Shown here in pieces: positions 16,456 through 25,806 of a stretch of 64,000 nucleotides of DNA (positions are counted from its first letter, which is position 1; each line of letters starts with the position of its first letter). The stretch is from Saprospiraceae bacterium (GTDB lineage Bacteria > Bacteroidota > Bacteroidia > Chitinophagales > Saprospiraceae): the NCBI GenBank assembly GCA_016787415.1, contig JAEUUT010000062.1, positions 16,095 to 80,094 on the forward strand. The letters run 5' to 3'. The notes under the pieces are model-generated. The model saw only the letters and a program-made list of their open reading frames with translations, was not told the DNA's origin and ran no database searches. Position numbers and translations under genes: made by a program.

Positions 16456-18011
16456 GCCGTTTTAACCTTTTGTTGTTCCAGTCGTTCGCGAAGCATATTT
16501 ACAAAACGGTCGATGCGATCGGTACTAAACAGTTGCGAGTCGTTCATGGCTTTCCGTGTCAGGAAAAACCCTACCGGTATCAGCACTATGCAGGGCACCA
16601 TTGCCGCCCAGAACGGTGTGAGGATATAGGATTCCGCCAGTTTTTTGCACACTATGGTTAGCACAATAAAAACCACAAAAAAGATGATGGAAACAAGTAT
16701 CGGATAACCGAATCCGCCTTTCCGGATAATGGCGCCCATCGGCGCTCCGATAAACAGGAATACGAAGCATACGAATGCGAAACTGTATTTGGTGAACAGT
16801 TCGTAGCCGGTTTTGACGTATTCCTTGCGCCGGGCATCTACCTGATTGTTGCGGGTTTCGAGTTGATTCTGGCTTGTTTTGATGCGTGCGCCCGCTTCTT
16901 TCAGGATGGTCGGGCGATCGGAAGCACGGAACACCTCTGCAAAATTGGAATATTGCGCCAGCGGTTTGTTTAATTCCTGTTTGGGGAGTCGGTCGAAGCC
17001 CGGGCGGTGCTGCGGTGCGGGTGCGGGCGCCGTGGCGAATTTCACCTTCTTACCCAGTTTGGGCGCTGGTGCCGGCGGCGGTGGAGCGATAGGAACAGGT
17101 TTGATGGGTTGGCGTTTCAGCGGCACCATCAGATCGTCGGCAAATGCGTGTCGCGTGGTTTGCATCGATTGTTGCAGCGAGTCCATATTGACACGCAACT
17201 GATTCATACTCAGCATAGAACGCTGTTGACTGAACCTGTCTTTATCGGTGCTCACCATTTCAAACTCCCGCATGTCCCACACTTTTGTTAGCGAGGAAAA
17301 GTTGGTGCGGATAAATGGAAATTTTTGTTTTTGCACCTGGGGGCCCTGATTGCCCGGTTCCTGATACTGGGTGCCCTGAAACAGGTTCATCACAAAAAAG
17401 CGTTTGTCTTTTGTGGTGTACATCTGCCCGCTATCGGCCAGTATCTGATTGAATTTTACCTGACCGATATTGGTTTGGTCTTCAATCAGCACATCGCCGA
17501 TGGTTTCGCCATCTTCTTCCTTGCTGCCGATTTTGATGACAAACTGGCGAAAATCTTCATTAAAAACGCCTTTTTCGAGCGTCAGCGCCGGCTTTTGGCG
17601 GCGTATATCGTACAAGCGGGATTTAAACTCCAGGTTGGAAATGGGAATGATAAAATCCGAGCAGATATAGGAAAATAAGCCGATACAGGCTGCGCAAAAA
17701 ATCAGCGAACGCATGATCCGGATCAAAGGCACGCCTGCCGATTTCATACTGGAAAGTTCGTATCGCTCCGCCAGGTTACCCATTACCATCACAGACGCAA
17801 TCAACACGGCAATGGGTAGTGCCATCGGAAAAGTCGACACCGACAAGTACCCAATCAATTCCAGCATGATAAAAATGCTCACCCCTTTACCTGCAATATC
17901 GTCGATATACAGCCATAAAAACTGCATAATCAGCACAAACAATGCGATAAAGAACGACACCGCAAACGGGCCGATAAAACTGGTGAGCAGGAGTTTGTCG
18001 ATTTTTTTCAA
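16452..18011 (-). CDS. LptF/LptG (YjgP/YjgQ) family lipopolysaccharide export permease
   Basis: Inner-membrane component of the LPS extraction machine with the family's two transmembrane blocks (about residues 8-110 and 410-500) flanking a periplasmic beta-jellyroll. A Pro/Ala/Lys-rich insert (about 310-340) enlarges the 519-residue protein. The start is inferred at TTG 18011 (KKIDKLLLTSFIGPF follows, matching family N-termini). An upstream ATG frame exists, but it would translate the repeat array as LINLINPHQPHQ, which I reject. No non-repeat leader is left between this start and the array. The gene is coupled to the PAP2 gene downstream. Confidence 0.87.
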   Translation of the reverse strand: MKKIDKLLLTSFIGPFAVSFFIALFVLIMQFLWLYIDDIAGKGVSIFIMLELIGYLSVSTFPMALPIAVLIASVMVMGNLAERYELSSMKSAGVPLIRIMRSLIFCAACIGLFSYICSDFIIPISNLEFKSRLYDIRRQKPALTLEKGVFNEDFRQFVIKIGSKEEDGETIGDVLIEDQTNIGQVKFNQILADSGQMYTTKDKRFFVMNLFQGTQYQEPGNQGPQVQKQKFPFIRTNFSSLTKVWDMREFEMVSTDKDRFSQQRSMLSMNQLRVNMDSLQQSMQTTRHAFADDLMVPLKRQPIKPVPIAPPPPAPAPKLGKKVKFATAPAPAPQHRPGFDRLPKQELNKPLAQYSNFAEVFRASDRPTILKEAGARIKTSQNQLETRNNQVDARRKEYVKTGYELFTKYSFAFVCFVFLFIGAPMGAIIRKGGFGYPILVSIIFFVVFIVLTIVCKKLAESYILTPFWAAMVPCIVLIPVGFFLTRKAMNDSQLFSTDRIDRFVNMLRERLEQQKVKTA

Positions 18012-18012
18012 T

Positions 18013-18190
18013 GTTGATGAGGGTTGATGAGGTTGATGAGGTTGATGAGGGTTGATGAGGTTGATAAGGGTTGATAAGGTTGATAAATGGCGGCTCGGGG
18101 TAAGTAGGAGATTTTCATTCATCGAGTGGCCGTATATCAACTCTCATCAACATTTATCAACCCTTATCAACCTCATCAACCTCATCAACC
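18013..18190. repeat. Mirrored GGTTGATGA arrays between rpe and the LptF/G-like gene
   Basis: Units of 9-10 nt (GTTGATGAG, GGTTGATGAG, GTTGATAAG) run from 18013 to about 18088. The inverse (CATCAACCT, TATCAACCC) runs from about 18136 to 18190. The arms pair over long stretches with small slips. The array begins at the rpe stop (TAG followed by GGTTGATGAG on the minus strand) and ends at the start codon of the next gene. Confidence 0.9.
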
Positions 18191-18862
18191 CTAATAATCA
18201 AACTTCGCTTCAAACGCTTTCAAGTCCCGTATCGTTGCCTCAGGGTCTTTGGCGCCAAATACACTGTTGCCGGCTACCAGCACATCGGCGCCGGCTTGCA
18301 GGAGCGACTCGGCATTGTGCAGACCTACACCGCCGTCAATTTCAATCAGAGCAGAACTATTGGTGGAAATAATCATTTCCTTGAGTTGCCGAGTTTTGGG
18401 CAAGGTATTATAAATGAATTTTTGCCCCCCGAAGCCCGGATTAACCGACATAATACACACCAGATCAATGTGTTCGATGACATTTTCCAGGATACTTACC
18501 GGCGTATGCGGATTGAGCGCCACACCTGCCTGCGCGCCGCATTCCTTGATCTGATGAATGGTGCGGTGCAGGTGCGGGCAGGCTTCTGCGTGTACAGTTA
18601 TCACATCGGCGCCCGCCTTGCGAAAATCTTCCACATACTTTTCCGGTTCCACAATCATGAGATGCACGTCGAGCGGTTTGGTAGCCAGGCGTTTGATGGC
18701 TTCGAGGATAAAAAAGCCAAAAGTGATATTGGGAACGAAACGACCGTCCATGACATCGCAGTGAAACCAGTCGGCCTCGCTGCGGTTTACCAGATCGATT
18801 TCATCGGCCAGGCGTGCGAAATCCGCAGCCAGAAGTGAAGGTGCAAGCAAATGCTTTTTCAT
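18191..18862 (-). CDS. rpe: Ribulose-phosphate 3-epimerase
   Basis: Cytoplasmic TIM-barrel enzyme of the pentose phosphate pathway interconverting ribulose 5-phosphate and xylulose 5-phosphate. The 223-residue product shows the canonical APSLLAADFA, HCDVMDGRFVPN (metal-binding His and Asp), LDVHLMI, MSVNPGFGGQKF and EIDGGVG motifs. It is functionally related to the gluconate/6-phosphogluconate operon at 24-28 kb. The stop TAG is followed directly by the GGTTGATGAG array. Confidence 0.96.
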   Translation of the reverse strand: MKKHLLAPSLLAADFARLADEIDLVNRSEADWFHCDVMDGRFVPNITFGFFILEAIKRLATKPLDVHLMIVEPEKYVEDFRKAGADVITVHAEACPHLHRTIHQIKECGAQAGVALNPHTPVSILENVIEHIDLVCIMSVNPGFGGQKFIYNTLPKTRQLKEMIISTNSSALIEIDGGVGLHNAESLLQAGADVLVAGNSVFGAKDPEATIRDLKAFEAKFDY

Positions 18863-18913
18863 AGTGGCCGCAAATATCGGGAATTTTGAGTTCAGGAAGG
18901 AAGGCTTTATTTC

Positions 18914-19675
18914 TTATCGAACCACAACCACCTGACTCTGATGCAGCAAAGGTTGTCTTTTCATACGCAAAAACAACTGCGCCGTCGCCAGTACATCCTT
19001 TTCACAATAGGTAGCGATGCGATCCAGGTCGCGGTCTTCCCAGTACACCGTAGCCACATCTGCGCCGGAGATATCGTCCTTGGGAGAAGGGATATCAAAA
19101 ACGGCTGTGAGCAGGCGCAGCGACGTATAGTTTTTGATGTCGCCGAACTTCCACATTTCCAGCGTATCGAGCAGGTGTTTGGTTTCCCAGGGCTTTTTGC
19201 CGGCAATATCGAGCATTCTGGGCAAGGGCAACTGGTTGATCAGCATGCGACGACAGATATACGGAATATCGAACTCCTTTATATTATGGCCGCAGAGGGC
19301 AAATTTCTCGGGATTGTTGAAATGTTTGGTCAACATTTCGCTGAAATCTTCGAGCAAACTGGCTTCCAGGTGGTTGCTAAATGATTTGAGGCGCAGCAAA
19401 GGCAGTTCATTGCCGGGTTGACGGGTAAGGAATCCGACCGAAATGCAAACGATTTTGGCAAATTCAGCATAGATACCGGCGCGTTGGCGGAACAACTCTG
19501 CCATTTCCTCGTATTCTACCTCTTCCCCTGGAGCCTTTCGCAAAAGGTTGTGGCATTTAATGCCCCAAAGTTCCTGCAATTCGTCGCTCAGTTCGTCAAA
19601 TTCGGCATAACCAGGCACTGTTTCAATGTCCAGGAACAAAATATTGTACAAATCATAGGTATCAAATGCTGACAT
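18914..19675 (-). CDS. DnaQ-fold 3'-5' exonuclease (predicted PolB-like)
   Basis: Predicted DEDD-superfamily exonuclease of 253 residues. Exo I is FLDIETVPG (Asp and Glu), Exo II is LCGHNIKEFDIPYI, and the Exo III region near the C-terminus is ATYCEKDVLATAQLF (YxxxD type). This pattern fits the stand-alone polymerase B-like exonucleases common in Bacteroidota. No polymerase domain is present. It lies upstream of rpe on the same strand with a 51-base gap, so cotranscription is possible. Substrate (DNA or RNA) is unknown. Confidence 0.85.
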   Translation of the reverse strand: MSAFDTYDLYNILFLDIETVPGYAEFDELSDELQELWGIKCHNLLRKAPGEEVEYEEMAELFRQRAGIYAEFAKIVCISVGFLTRQPGNELPLLRLKSFSNHLEASLLEDFSEMLTKHFNNPEKFALCGHNIKEFDIPYICRRMLINQLPLPRMLDIAGKKPWETKHLLDTLEMWKFGDIKNYTSLRLLTAVFDIPSPKDDISGADVATVYWEDRDLDRIATYCEKDVLATAQLFLRMKRQPLLHQSQVVVVR

Positions 19676-20112
19676 ACCCGTTTTTTTTAATGTGAAGGTG
19701 TGTTGTTTTCTAAAAATCGGCTAACCTTTGCGCTCCTTTTTCAAAATAAGAGCATCCGGCGCCTGAATGATATCAAATGGCACTCAGGGAAATCCCCACA
19801 AACCTCGGTGAAAACCCTGACACAAAGATAGGTATTCACCCCCCATTCCCGGATACAGGTTTTTGCTGGAATTTTTAGGAGTGAAATATTATCAAATAAT
19901 TTTTGTCCTTGATAATCAACAACTTACAATAATTTTTAAAAAAAATCAAAAAAAATCACAATAAACGAAATGCAATAAACCAACCCGAAAACGGTTTTAT
20001 CTGCAAACATCCAAAAACACCAAAGCACACAAACACAAAACACTACCCTTCTCAAAACCACCTGAATTCGCAACACTTTTCGTTAAACCTTTCACACATT
20101 TCTTCAATAATT
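19676..20112. other. 437-base AT-rich non-coding region
   Basis: The gap between the divergent exonuclease and coiled-coil genes holds no supported ORF. From about 19870 to 20050 it is strongly A-rich on the plus strand, with several A tracts (AAAAAAAATC twice) that could give intrinsic curvature. TAACCTTTGCGC at about 19722 resembles a promoter box with one extra spacer base. It probably contains both promoters and a long leader for the gene at 20113. Confidence 0.5.
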
Positions 20113-21138
20113 ATGAGCACACCCACCAATTACAGTCAGCCAGGCACCCCGACTCCAAACTACGGCAACAATGATGGCAACAACCCAAAGCGGACAACGA
20201 CCATCATGGGCATTGCTATCGCTGCCCTGCTCGGTTTGTGCGTTTTCCTGTTGATTAGCAAATACAGCACCAGCAAGCAATTGGATTCCACTACGATGGA
20301 ACTTGCCCAGCAAAAAGATGCTTTCACCGAACTCGACCAGAAATACAATGAAGCGGTTACCCAACTGGAACAACAAAAGGGTATCAACGCTGAACTGGAC
20401 GCAAAAATCAACCAGCAACTCCAGGAACTGGAGGCTTCCAAAAACCAGGTGGCAGGCCTGATCCGCGAAAAGAAAGACTACAGAAGCGCACTGGCTTCTC
20501 TGGAGCGTCAGAAAAACGAATACCTCGCTCAGATCGACGACCTGAAAAAACAGGTTGGTATCCTGACCGAAACCAATACCCAACTGACCAACCAAACCCA
20601 GCAGTTATCTACTTCGTTGAATGAGACGCAAGCCAAACTGCAAGAAGAAGGCACTGCCCGCGCTGCACTGGTATCGGAAAAAACAGCCCTCGAAGCAGAA
20701 CGCGCTCAACTGTCTAAAAAAGTCGACATCGCCTCTGCCATCCGCGTAAAAAACATCACGACGAAAGCAGTGTCTGTAAAAAGCAGCGGCAAGGAAAAAT
20801 CCAAAAACAAAGCCAAAAACGTGGATAAACTGAACATCTGCTTCACGACCGAACCTAATGAAGTGGTTCCTGCCGGTGAAGAAACGTTCTACCTGCGTAT
20901 CGTTGACCCAACCGGCGCTCCGCTGGCCATCGAAAGCCTGGGTTCGGGCGTATCCAACGACAAACGCAACGAACAAGAGTTCCGTTATACCACTACTGCT
21001 ACGACCAACTACACCAACGGTGAATCGGAAGTATGCGGTTCCTGGCAGCCAGGCCAAAACTTTGTAAAAGGTAAATACTCTGTTGAAATCTACAACAAAG
21101 GTTACCTGGTTGGCACTGGCGCGTTTAATCTGAAGTAA
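20113..21138 (+). CDS. Membrane-anchored coiled-coil protein of unknown function
   Basis: A 341-residue protein. Residues 1-30 are polar (Asn, Gly, Pro, Thr-rich), a single helix follows at about 31-48 (IMGIAIAALLGLCVFLLI), then a long coiled coil at about 55-205 rich in Gln, Glu, Leu and Lys (ELDQKYNEAVTQLEQQK and similar heptads). A basic linker (KSSGKEKSKNKAKNVDK) leads to a beta-rich C-terminal domain (about 230-341). The architecture suggests an envelope protein with a periplasmic rod and a globular tip. I recognise no enzymatic motif. It has a strong terminator and an unusually long upstream region. Confidence 0.8.
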   Translation: MSTPTNYSQPGTPTPNYGNNDGNNPKRTTTIMGIAIAALLGLCVFLLISKYSTSKQLDSTTMELAQQKDAFTELDQKYNEAVTQLEQQKGINAELDAKINQQLQELEASKNQVAGLIREKKDYRSALASLERQKNEYLAQIDDLKKQVGILTETNTQLTNQTQQLSTSLNETQAKLQEEGTARAALVSEKTALEAERAQLSKKVDIASAIRVKNITTKAVSVKSSGKEKSKNKAKNVDKLNICFTTEPNEVVPAGEETFYLRIVDPTGAPLAIESLGSGVSNDKRNEQEFRYTTTATTNYTNGESEVCGSWQPGQNFVKGKYSVEIYNKGYLVGTGAFNLK

Positions 21139-21162
21139 GTCCTGAGTCCTGAGTCATAAGTC
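21136..21162 (+). repeat. Short AGTCCTG heptamer array at a stop codon
   Basis: AAG-TAA of the coiled-coil gene runs directly into GTCCTGAGTCCTGAGTCATAAGTC, about four heptamers. No inverted arm follows. It is the shortest member of the family in this window. Confidence 0.7.
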
Positions 21163-21215
21163 GACTGGCATCAGGCAAATAAATAAGGAAGGAACACCCT
21201 GTTTGCAATATTCTA

Positions 21216-21254
21216 ACGGGCGGCATAGCGAAAGGCTGTGTCGCTCGTTTTTTT
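21216..21254 (+). terminator. Strong rho-independent terminator
   Basis: ACGGGCGGCATAGC pairs with GCTGTGTCGCTCGT over 14 bp, including three G-U pairs, with loop GAAAG and a run of seven T. It serves the coiled-coil gene and lies before the convergent VWA gene. Confidence 0.85.
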
Positions 21255-21339
21255 GTGGTGGCCATTTGAATCAGGATTTTATGGATTCAATATGATTAGA
21301 AGGACTCCGAAAGCAAGTCGATCCTTTCTAAGATTTGAG

Positions 21340-23283
21340 TTAATCCGTATATATCTTTTTCGCCTTCGCAATTAACCCACACAATTCCTTTCTGTAGCCC
21401 ATCGGATCGCGTGTGGCGGCAGATTGGGCCAGTTCAAGCGCAGTATCAAATGTCGCATTGCCCTTGTACTCCGAAGAGCGCAGCAACATGCCAAAAGAAG
21501 CCGCAGCGGCAGCCATTTGAAAGTTATTGCTGACAAATGGCGAAGTGTACGTTGGCACGGTCATTTTGATCAATTTGCTGGTAGCGCCGAAACGGGGCTT
21601 TTTATAGCGCACTTTCAGGAGCATCAATTCGTCGTTTTTTGCCTGCGCACTCAACTTTGTTTTTTGATAGCGTAGCGGCTCGGTAACGCTTTGTTCGGGT
21701 ATTTCCTGACCGACCGGAATGAGTTCGTACAAAGCCGTAGTGCAGTGCCCGGCGCCCAGTTCGCCCGCATCTTTGGCATCGTTGTCAAAATCTTCGCGTT
21801 TCAGCATCCGGTTTTCATAACCAATCAGCCGGTAGGCCGCCACCTGGTTCGGGTTAAATTCAATCTGGATTTTGACATCTTTGGCAATCGCAAACAAGTT
21901 GCCACCCATTTCCTCCACCAGCACTTTTTGCGCTTCCGACAATTTGTCGATGTAGGCATGGTTGCCATCGCCGGCGTCGGCCAGTTGCTGCATTTTTGAA
22001 TCCTGATAATTGCCGGTTCCGAAACCCAGAACGCTGAGAAAAACGCTGCTTTCGCGCTTTTTTTCAATGAACCGTACCAATTCCGATTCATCCGAGATGC
22101 CCACATTAAAATCGCCGTCGGTACACAGGATGACACGGTTGTTGCCTTTTTTCATAAAGTTTTCCTGAGCGGTCTGATACGCCAGTTCAATTCCTTCGGC
22201 GCCGGCTGTACTGCCGCCCGCCTGCAAACGCTGAATGGCATTTCGAATGGTTTCTTTTTCCGTTCCGGGTGTGGAAGGCAGTACGAGCCCTGCCGCGCCT
22301 GCATATACCACGAGTGCTACCCTGTCCTGGGGGCGCAGTTGCTCGACTAGCAAATTCAGTGAGGATTGTACGAGGGGCAATTTGTTCGGCTCGCTCATGC
22401 TGCCTGATACATCCACCAGAAATACAAAGTTGGAAGGCGGTAAGGATTCCAGTTCCACTTTTTTGCCTTGCAGCCCGATCACCAGCAAGCGATGTTCCGG
22501 CGCCCAGGGGCAGGTGTCATGTTCCACATGAATAGCAAACGGGGTTTTGTCGCCCGGCCCGGCATAGTCGTAATCGAAGTAATTGACAAACTCCTCCACC
22601 CGAACGGCGTCTTTAGGGGGTTTGTTGCCTATGTTCAAATAACGCCGCACATTGGAATAGGCCGCCCCGTCTACGTCAATAGAAAAGGTAGATACCGGGT
22701 TGGAGATCGATTCCAGAAACGAATTTTCGACAATCAGGGAATAATTCTCGCGTTGGTAATCCATGTGCGACGTATCGCGGCCTGTCAGCAGGGTGTTCTT
22801 GGGAATTTTTTGTTTGGGTGTTTTCGGCGGCTTGGCACGTTTGTTTTTACGACCTTTTTTGCCTGTAATATTGTCGGAGGCGAGGGTGTAGCCAGAACTT
22901 GTTTTGTCTTGTGAAATGAGCGGAACCTTGTACGCTGCAATGGTCACTTCTTGTAAAGTCATTCCCGAACTAAGCGCGCAGTCGATTTTATTGATCTTTC
23001 CGGCAAGCACATTTACATGCGTAATTTCCAATGGAAGGAACCCGGAATAGGTAATCTGAAGATCGTACTGGCCAGGCTCCAGCGCAACCCGGAACCGGCC
23101 TTCATAATCGGTCACAACCAATTGTACCAGTTGCTTCTTTTTCAGGATTCGAACGGAAGCGCCAATGAGTTGTTCGCCCGTAGCATCCTCGGTGACGAGG
23201 CCTTCCAAAACAGTGTTGGCCGTTTGGGCAAGCAAAAAAGCCGGAAGCAACAGGGCTCCAAGCATCCACAGAAATTTTTTCAT
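21340..23283 (-). CDS. VWA-domain protein with carboxypeptidase-regulatory-like domain (YfbK type)
   Basis: Exported protein of 647 residues. It has a signal peptide (MKKFLWMLGALLLPAFLLAQ), a carboxypeptidase regulatory-like/CarboxypepD_reg domain (about 25-110, LEGLVTEDATGEQLIGASV), a basic linker (about 140-165), a YfbK-type N-terminal domain, a von Willebrand A domain with intact MIDAS (VFLVDVSGSMS, about 285-295; later TDGDFNVG) and a C-terminal DUF3520-like region. VWA proteins bind partners through a metal ion; the partner is unknown here. I chose ATG 23283 rather than one eight codons upstream because the signal peptide then starts normally. Confidence 0.87.
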   Translation of the reverse strand: MKKFLWMLGALLLPAFLLAQTANTVLEGLVTEDATGEQLIGASVRILKKKQLVQLVVTDYEGRFRVALEPGQYDLQITYSGFLPLEITHVNVLAGKINKIDCALSSGMTLQEVTIAAYKVPLISQDKTSSGYTLASDNITGKKGRKNKRAKPPKTPKQKIPKNTLLTGRDTSHMDYQRENYSLIVENSFLESISNPVSTFSIDVDGAAYSNVRRYLNIGNKPPKDAVRVEEFVNYFDYDYAGPGDKTPFAIHVEHDTCPWAPEHRLLVIGLQGKKVELESLPPSNFVFLVDVSGSMSEPNKLPLVQSSLNLLVEQLRPQDRVALVVYAGAAGLVLPSTPGTEKETIRNAIQRLQAGGSTAGAEGIELAYQTAQENFMKKGNNRVILCTDGDFNVGISDESELVRFIEKKRESSVFLSVLGFGTGNYQDSKMQQLADAGDGNHAYIDKLSEAQKVLVEEMGGNLFAIAKDVKIQIEFNPNQVAAYRLIGYENRMLKREDFDNDAKDAGELGAGHCTTALYELIPVGQEIPEQSVTEPLRYQKTKLSAQAKNDELMLLKVRYKKPRFGATSKLIKMTVPTYTSPFVSNNFQMAAAAASFGMLLRSSEYKGNATFDTALELAQSAATRDPMGYRKELCGLIAKAKKIYTD

Positions 23284-23323
23284 GGTATTAAAGATTTTAT
23301 ACCCCAAATTGCTGGAGACTTCC

Positions 23324-23359
23324 GGAAATAAAAATGCCCGTTTCGTGAAACGGGCATTT
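23324..23359 (-). terminator. Rho-independent terminator of folD
   Basis: A 13-bp perfect stem (AAATGCCCGTTTC/GAAACGGGCATTT, 23332-23359) is followed on the minus strand by TTTTATTT. It lies 50 bases past the folD stop and upstream of the VWA gene. Confidence 0.8.
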
Positions 23360-23409
23360 CAACAGTTGAAACACGGGGTTTCAGTACCTGATTGAACTAC
23401 AAGTTTGGC

Positions 23410-24294
23410 TCAATTCGGGTAAATCTCTCTCTTACAAGCCTTCAAGGTGTTCATCAGCAGGGCCGTCACCGTCATCAGCCCTACCCCACCTGGCACGGGT
23501 GTAATGTGGCTGCATCTGGGCGCTACTGCCTCAAAATCGACATCGCCCACCAAGCGCGTGCCCGATTTGCGGCTGGCATCTTCGATGCGGTTGATACCTA
23601 CATCGATCACGACAGCACCTTCTTTTACCCAGTCGCCTTTGATAAATTCCGGAATACCGATGGCCGCCACCACAATGTCTGCGCGGCGCACCTCGCCCGC
23701 CAGGTCGCTCGTGCGCGAATGCGTAAGCGTTACGGTACAGTCGCCCGGATAGCCCTTGCGCGACAGCAGAATACTGATGGGTGTGCCCACGATGTTGGAG
23801 CGGCCAACCACCACGCAGTGTTTTCCGGCGGTTTCAATATTGTACCTGCGCAACATTTCCACAATACCATACGGTGTAGCGGGCAAAAAAGCGGGCAAAC
23901 CCTGCGCCATGCGGCCAAAATTGACCGGATGAAAACCGTCTACGTCCTTGCGGTGGTCTATGGCCAGGGTTATTTTTTCTTCGTTGATGTGTTTCGGCAA
24001 AGGCAACTGAACGATAAAACCATCCACATCGGGATCTTCATTCAGGCTTTGCACGATTTCCAACACTTCGGCTTCCGTAGCGTCGGCCGGGCGGCGAATG
24101 AGCGTACTTTTGAAACCAACCTGCTCGCAGGAGCGGATTTTGGACTGCACATACACTTGACTGGCTGCGTTTTCGCCGATGAGTACGGCCGCCAGGTGGG
24201 GAATTTTGTTGCCGCGTTCGCGCAACAGATCGACTTCCGCTGCGAGTTCGGATTTGATGTTTTCGGAAAGTAATTTTCCGTCGAGTAAAGTCAT
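23410..24294 (-). CDS. folD: Bifunctional methylene-THF dehydrogenase/methenyl-THF cyclohydrolase
   Basis: Cytoplasmic one-carbon enzyme that interconverts 5,10-methylene-THF and 10-formyl-THF. The 294-residue product contains the family motifs [16 protein letters not shown] (catalytic Lys), [32 protein letters not shown] (NADP site) and [12 protein letters not shown]. It is downstream of gntK by 12 bases but has its own promoter box at 24321-24328 inside the gntK 3' end, so it can be expressed independently of gluconate genes. A convincing-looking opposite-strand ORF over the same bases is a shadow. Confidence 0.96.
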   Translation of the reverse strand: MTLLDGKLLSENIKSELAAEVDLLRERGNKIPHLAAVLIGENAASQVYVQSKIRSCEQVGFKSTLIRRPADATEAEVLEIVQSLNEDPDVDGFIVQLPLPKHINEEKITLAIDHRKDVDGFHPVNFGRMAQGLPAFLPATPYGIVEMLRRYNIETAGKHCVVVGRSNIVGTPISILLSRKGYPGDCTVTLTHSRTSDLAGEVRRADIVVAAIGIPEFIKGDWVKEGAVVIDVGINRIEDASRKSGTRLVGDVDFEAVAPRCSHITPVPGGVGLMTVTALLMNTLKACKREIYPN

Positions 24295-24306
24295 GGGTAA
24301 ATGGTG

Positions 24307-25752
24307 TCAGAATGAGGCCGCAAAAGTAGTGCAAATTTCCCTAAAACGCCCATACGCCTCCTCATAACACGCCTGCAATGCTCTATCAGGCTCCACACAA
24401 CGCTCCTCCTGCGCCAGCACCGAAGCGTCCAGCCCCAGCACGTCCATCGCAAGCAGCAACGCCCCCAGCAACGACGCATCTACACGTTCATCGGGGATAT
24501 AAACCGGCTTTTGGAAAATATCGGCCAGCATTTGCACCCAAAACGCACTCCGGGAAAATCCACCGCCCGCGTGCAATGTTTCTATCGGGCTATGTGCTTC
24601 GAGTGCTTCGCCGATCATTTTTACGTTGAAAAGCACGCCTTCCATGGCCGCTCTCAGCAGGTGGGCCTGCGTATGCTGCGCGGATAAATAGTGAAAACTG
24701 CCCCGAATGTCGGGCAGGTACAACGGCGCGCGCTCGCCCAGTAAATAAGGTAAAAACAGCAAACCATCGCTGCCCGCTGGCGCCTGAGCGGCTTGCTCTA
24801 CAAAAGTAGCGGCCGGGAGCGCCGACTGGAACACCGATTTGCGGAGCCATTCCAGCACGTTCGCGCCGTTGTTGCTGGCGCCGCCAACGATGTACCTGTT
24901 CTCATCCACACAGTAGCAAAAAGTCCGCATGTGGGCATCCAGCAAGGCTTGGGGCGAAATGGTGCGAATGGCCGCGCTGGTACCGATGGTCACCGCAACC
25001 TGCCCTGCACGCGTGGCATTCGAGCCGATATTGGCCAGGGCGCCATCGCTGGCGCCAATGATAAACGGCACATCGGGCGGTAGCCCGAGTTGGGCCGAAT
25101 ATTCCGGCAATACATAACTTTTGTGCGCAGGCGACACCAGTTCCGGCAGCATGTCCGCTTGAATGCCAGCCCTCAACAAGGCCCGATCATCCCAGTTTTT
25201 TTGGTGGATATTCAAGAGTCCGCTGGCTGAAGCAATGGAAACATCCGTACAAAATACGCCCGTCAATTGAAGCCACAGGTACGATTTCAGGTCGGCAAAA
25301 TGGTGCGTATGGGCAAACACTTCAGGCATATTTTCACGCAGCCAGATGATTTTGCACAACGGCGACATCGCATGAATGGGTACACCAGTGCGCTGGTACA
25401 AGGCCATTCCTTCTTCTTTCGATCGCAGCGTTTGTGCGATCGCTCCAGCCCGCAGATCTGACCATAACAGCATATTGGTCAAGGGATTACCCGCTTTGTC
25501 GAGCGCGATCAGTCCGTGCATGGCCGATGAAAAAACGGCACCATGCAGTGGTTCTTTGCCTCGCACGGTCGACCATGCTTCTGATATGACTTCCGACAGG
25601 TTTTTCAAAATTTCGGAAGGTGCTTGTTCCTGCCAACCCGACTGAGGAGATATTATCGTGTTCTGCCGTTCGGCATGGGCCCACACTTGTCCGCCATCGC
25701 TGAGTACGACGGCTTTTACGTTGGTGGTTCCGATGTCGAGCGCAAGCAACAT
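24307..25752 (-). CDS. gntK: FGGY-family gluconokinase
   Basis: ATP-dependent sugar kinase of 481 residues with the FGGY/actin fold. Visible are the phosphate-1 motif LLALDIGTTNVK at the N-terminus, VFSSAMHGLIAL, the domain II phosphate motif VTIGTSAAIRT, and LHAGGGFSRSAFWVQMLAD near the end. FGGY kinases include xylulokinases and gluconokinases. The position directly after a gnd-like and a GntP-like gene on the same strand makes gluconate the likely substrate, giving 6-phosphogluconate for Gnd. A heptamer array separates it from gntP. Confidence 0.9.
   Translation of the reverse strand: MLLALDIGTTNVKAVVLSDGGQVWAHAERQNTIISPQSGWQEQAPSEILKNLSEVISEAWSTVRGKEPLHGAVFSSAMHGLIALDKAGNPLTNMLLWSDLRAGAIAQTLRSKEEGMALYQRTGVPIHAMSPLCKIIWLRENMPEVFAHTHHFADLKSYLWLQLTGVFCTDVSIASASGLLNIHQKNWDDRALLRAGIQADMLPELVSPAHKSYVLPEYSAQLGLPPDVPFIIGASDGALANIGSNATRAGQVAVTIGTSAAIRTISPQALLDAHMRTFCYCVDENRYIVGGASNNGANVLEWLRKSVFQSALPAATFVEQAAQAPAGSDGLLFLPYLLGERAPLYLPDIRGSFHYLSAQHTQAHLLRAAMEGVLFNVKMIGEALEAHSPIETLHAGGGFSRSAFWVQMLADIFQKPVYIPDERVDASLLGALLLAMDVLGLDASVLAQEERCVEPDRALQACYEEAYGRFREICTTFAASF
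24321..24328 (-). promoter_or_regulatory. Bacteroidota -7 box (TACTTTTG) for folD
   Basis: The minus strand reads ACTACTTTTGCGG. It lies inside the last codons of gntK and 27 bases before the folD ATG. Confidence 0.5.
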
Positions 25753-25756
25753 GAAT

Positions 25757-25804
25757 AGAAGTGAGAAGTGAGAAGTGAGAGGTGAGAAGTGAGAGGTGAG
25801 AGGG
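25757..25804. repeat. Single-arm GAGAAGT/GAGAGGT array between gntP and gntK
   Basis: About six or seven heptamers occupy nearly the whole 54-base gap. Unlike most other arrays, the unit reads GAGAGGT on the strand opposite to the genes. It therefore looks like the right-hand arm of a mirrored element whose left arm is missing. Confidence 0.85.
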
Positions 25805-25806
25805 GT

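Noticed and set aside
18012..18140. N-terminal extension of the LptF/G-like protein from ATG 18140
   Set aside because: The extra residues are a translation of the GGTTGATGA array; family homology begins at the TTG at 18011.
23392..24273. Plus-strand ORF of 293 codons opposite folD
   Set aside because: It lies exactly antisense to a well-supported FolD, has His/Arg/Phe-rich shadow composition and no family motif.
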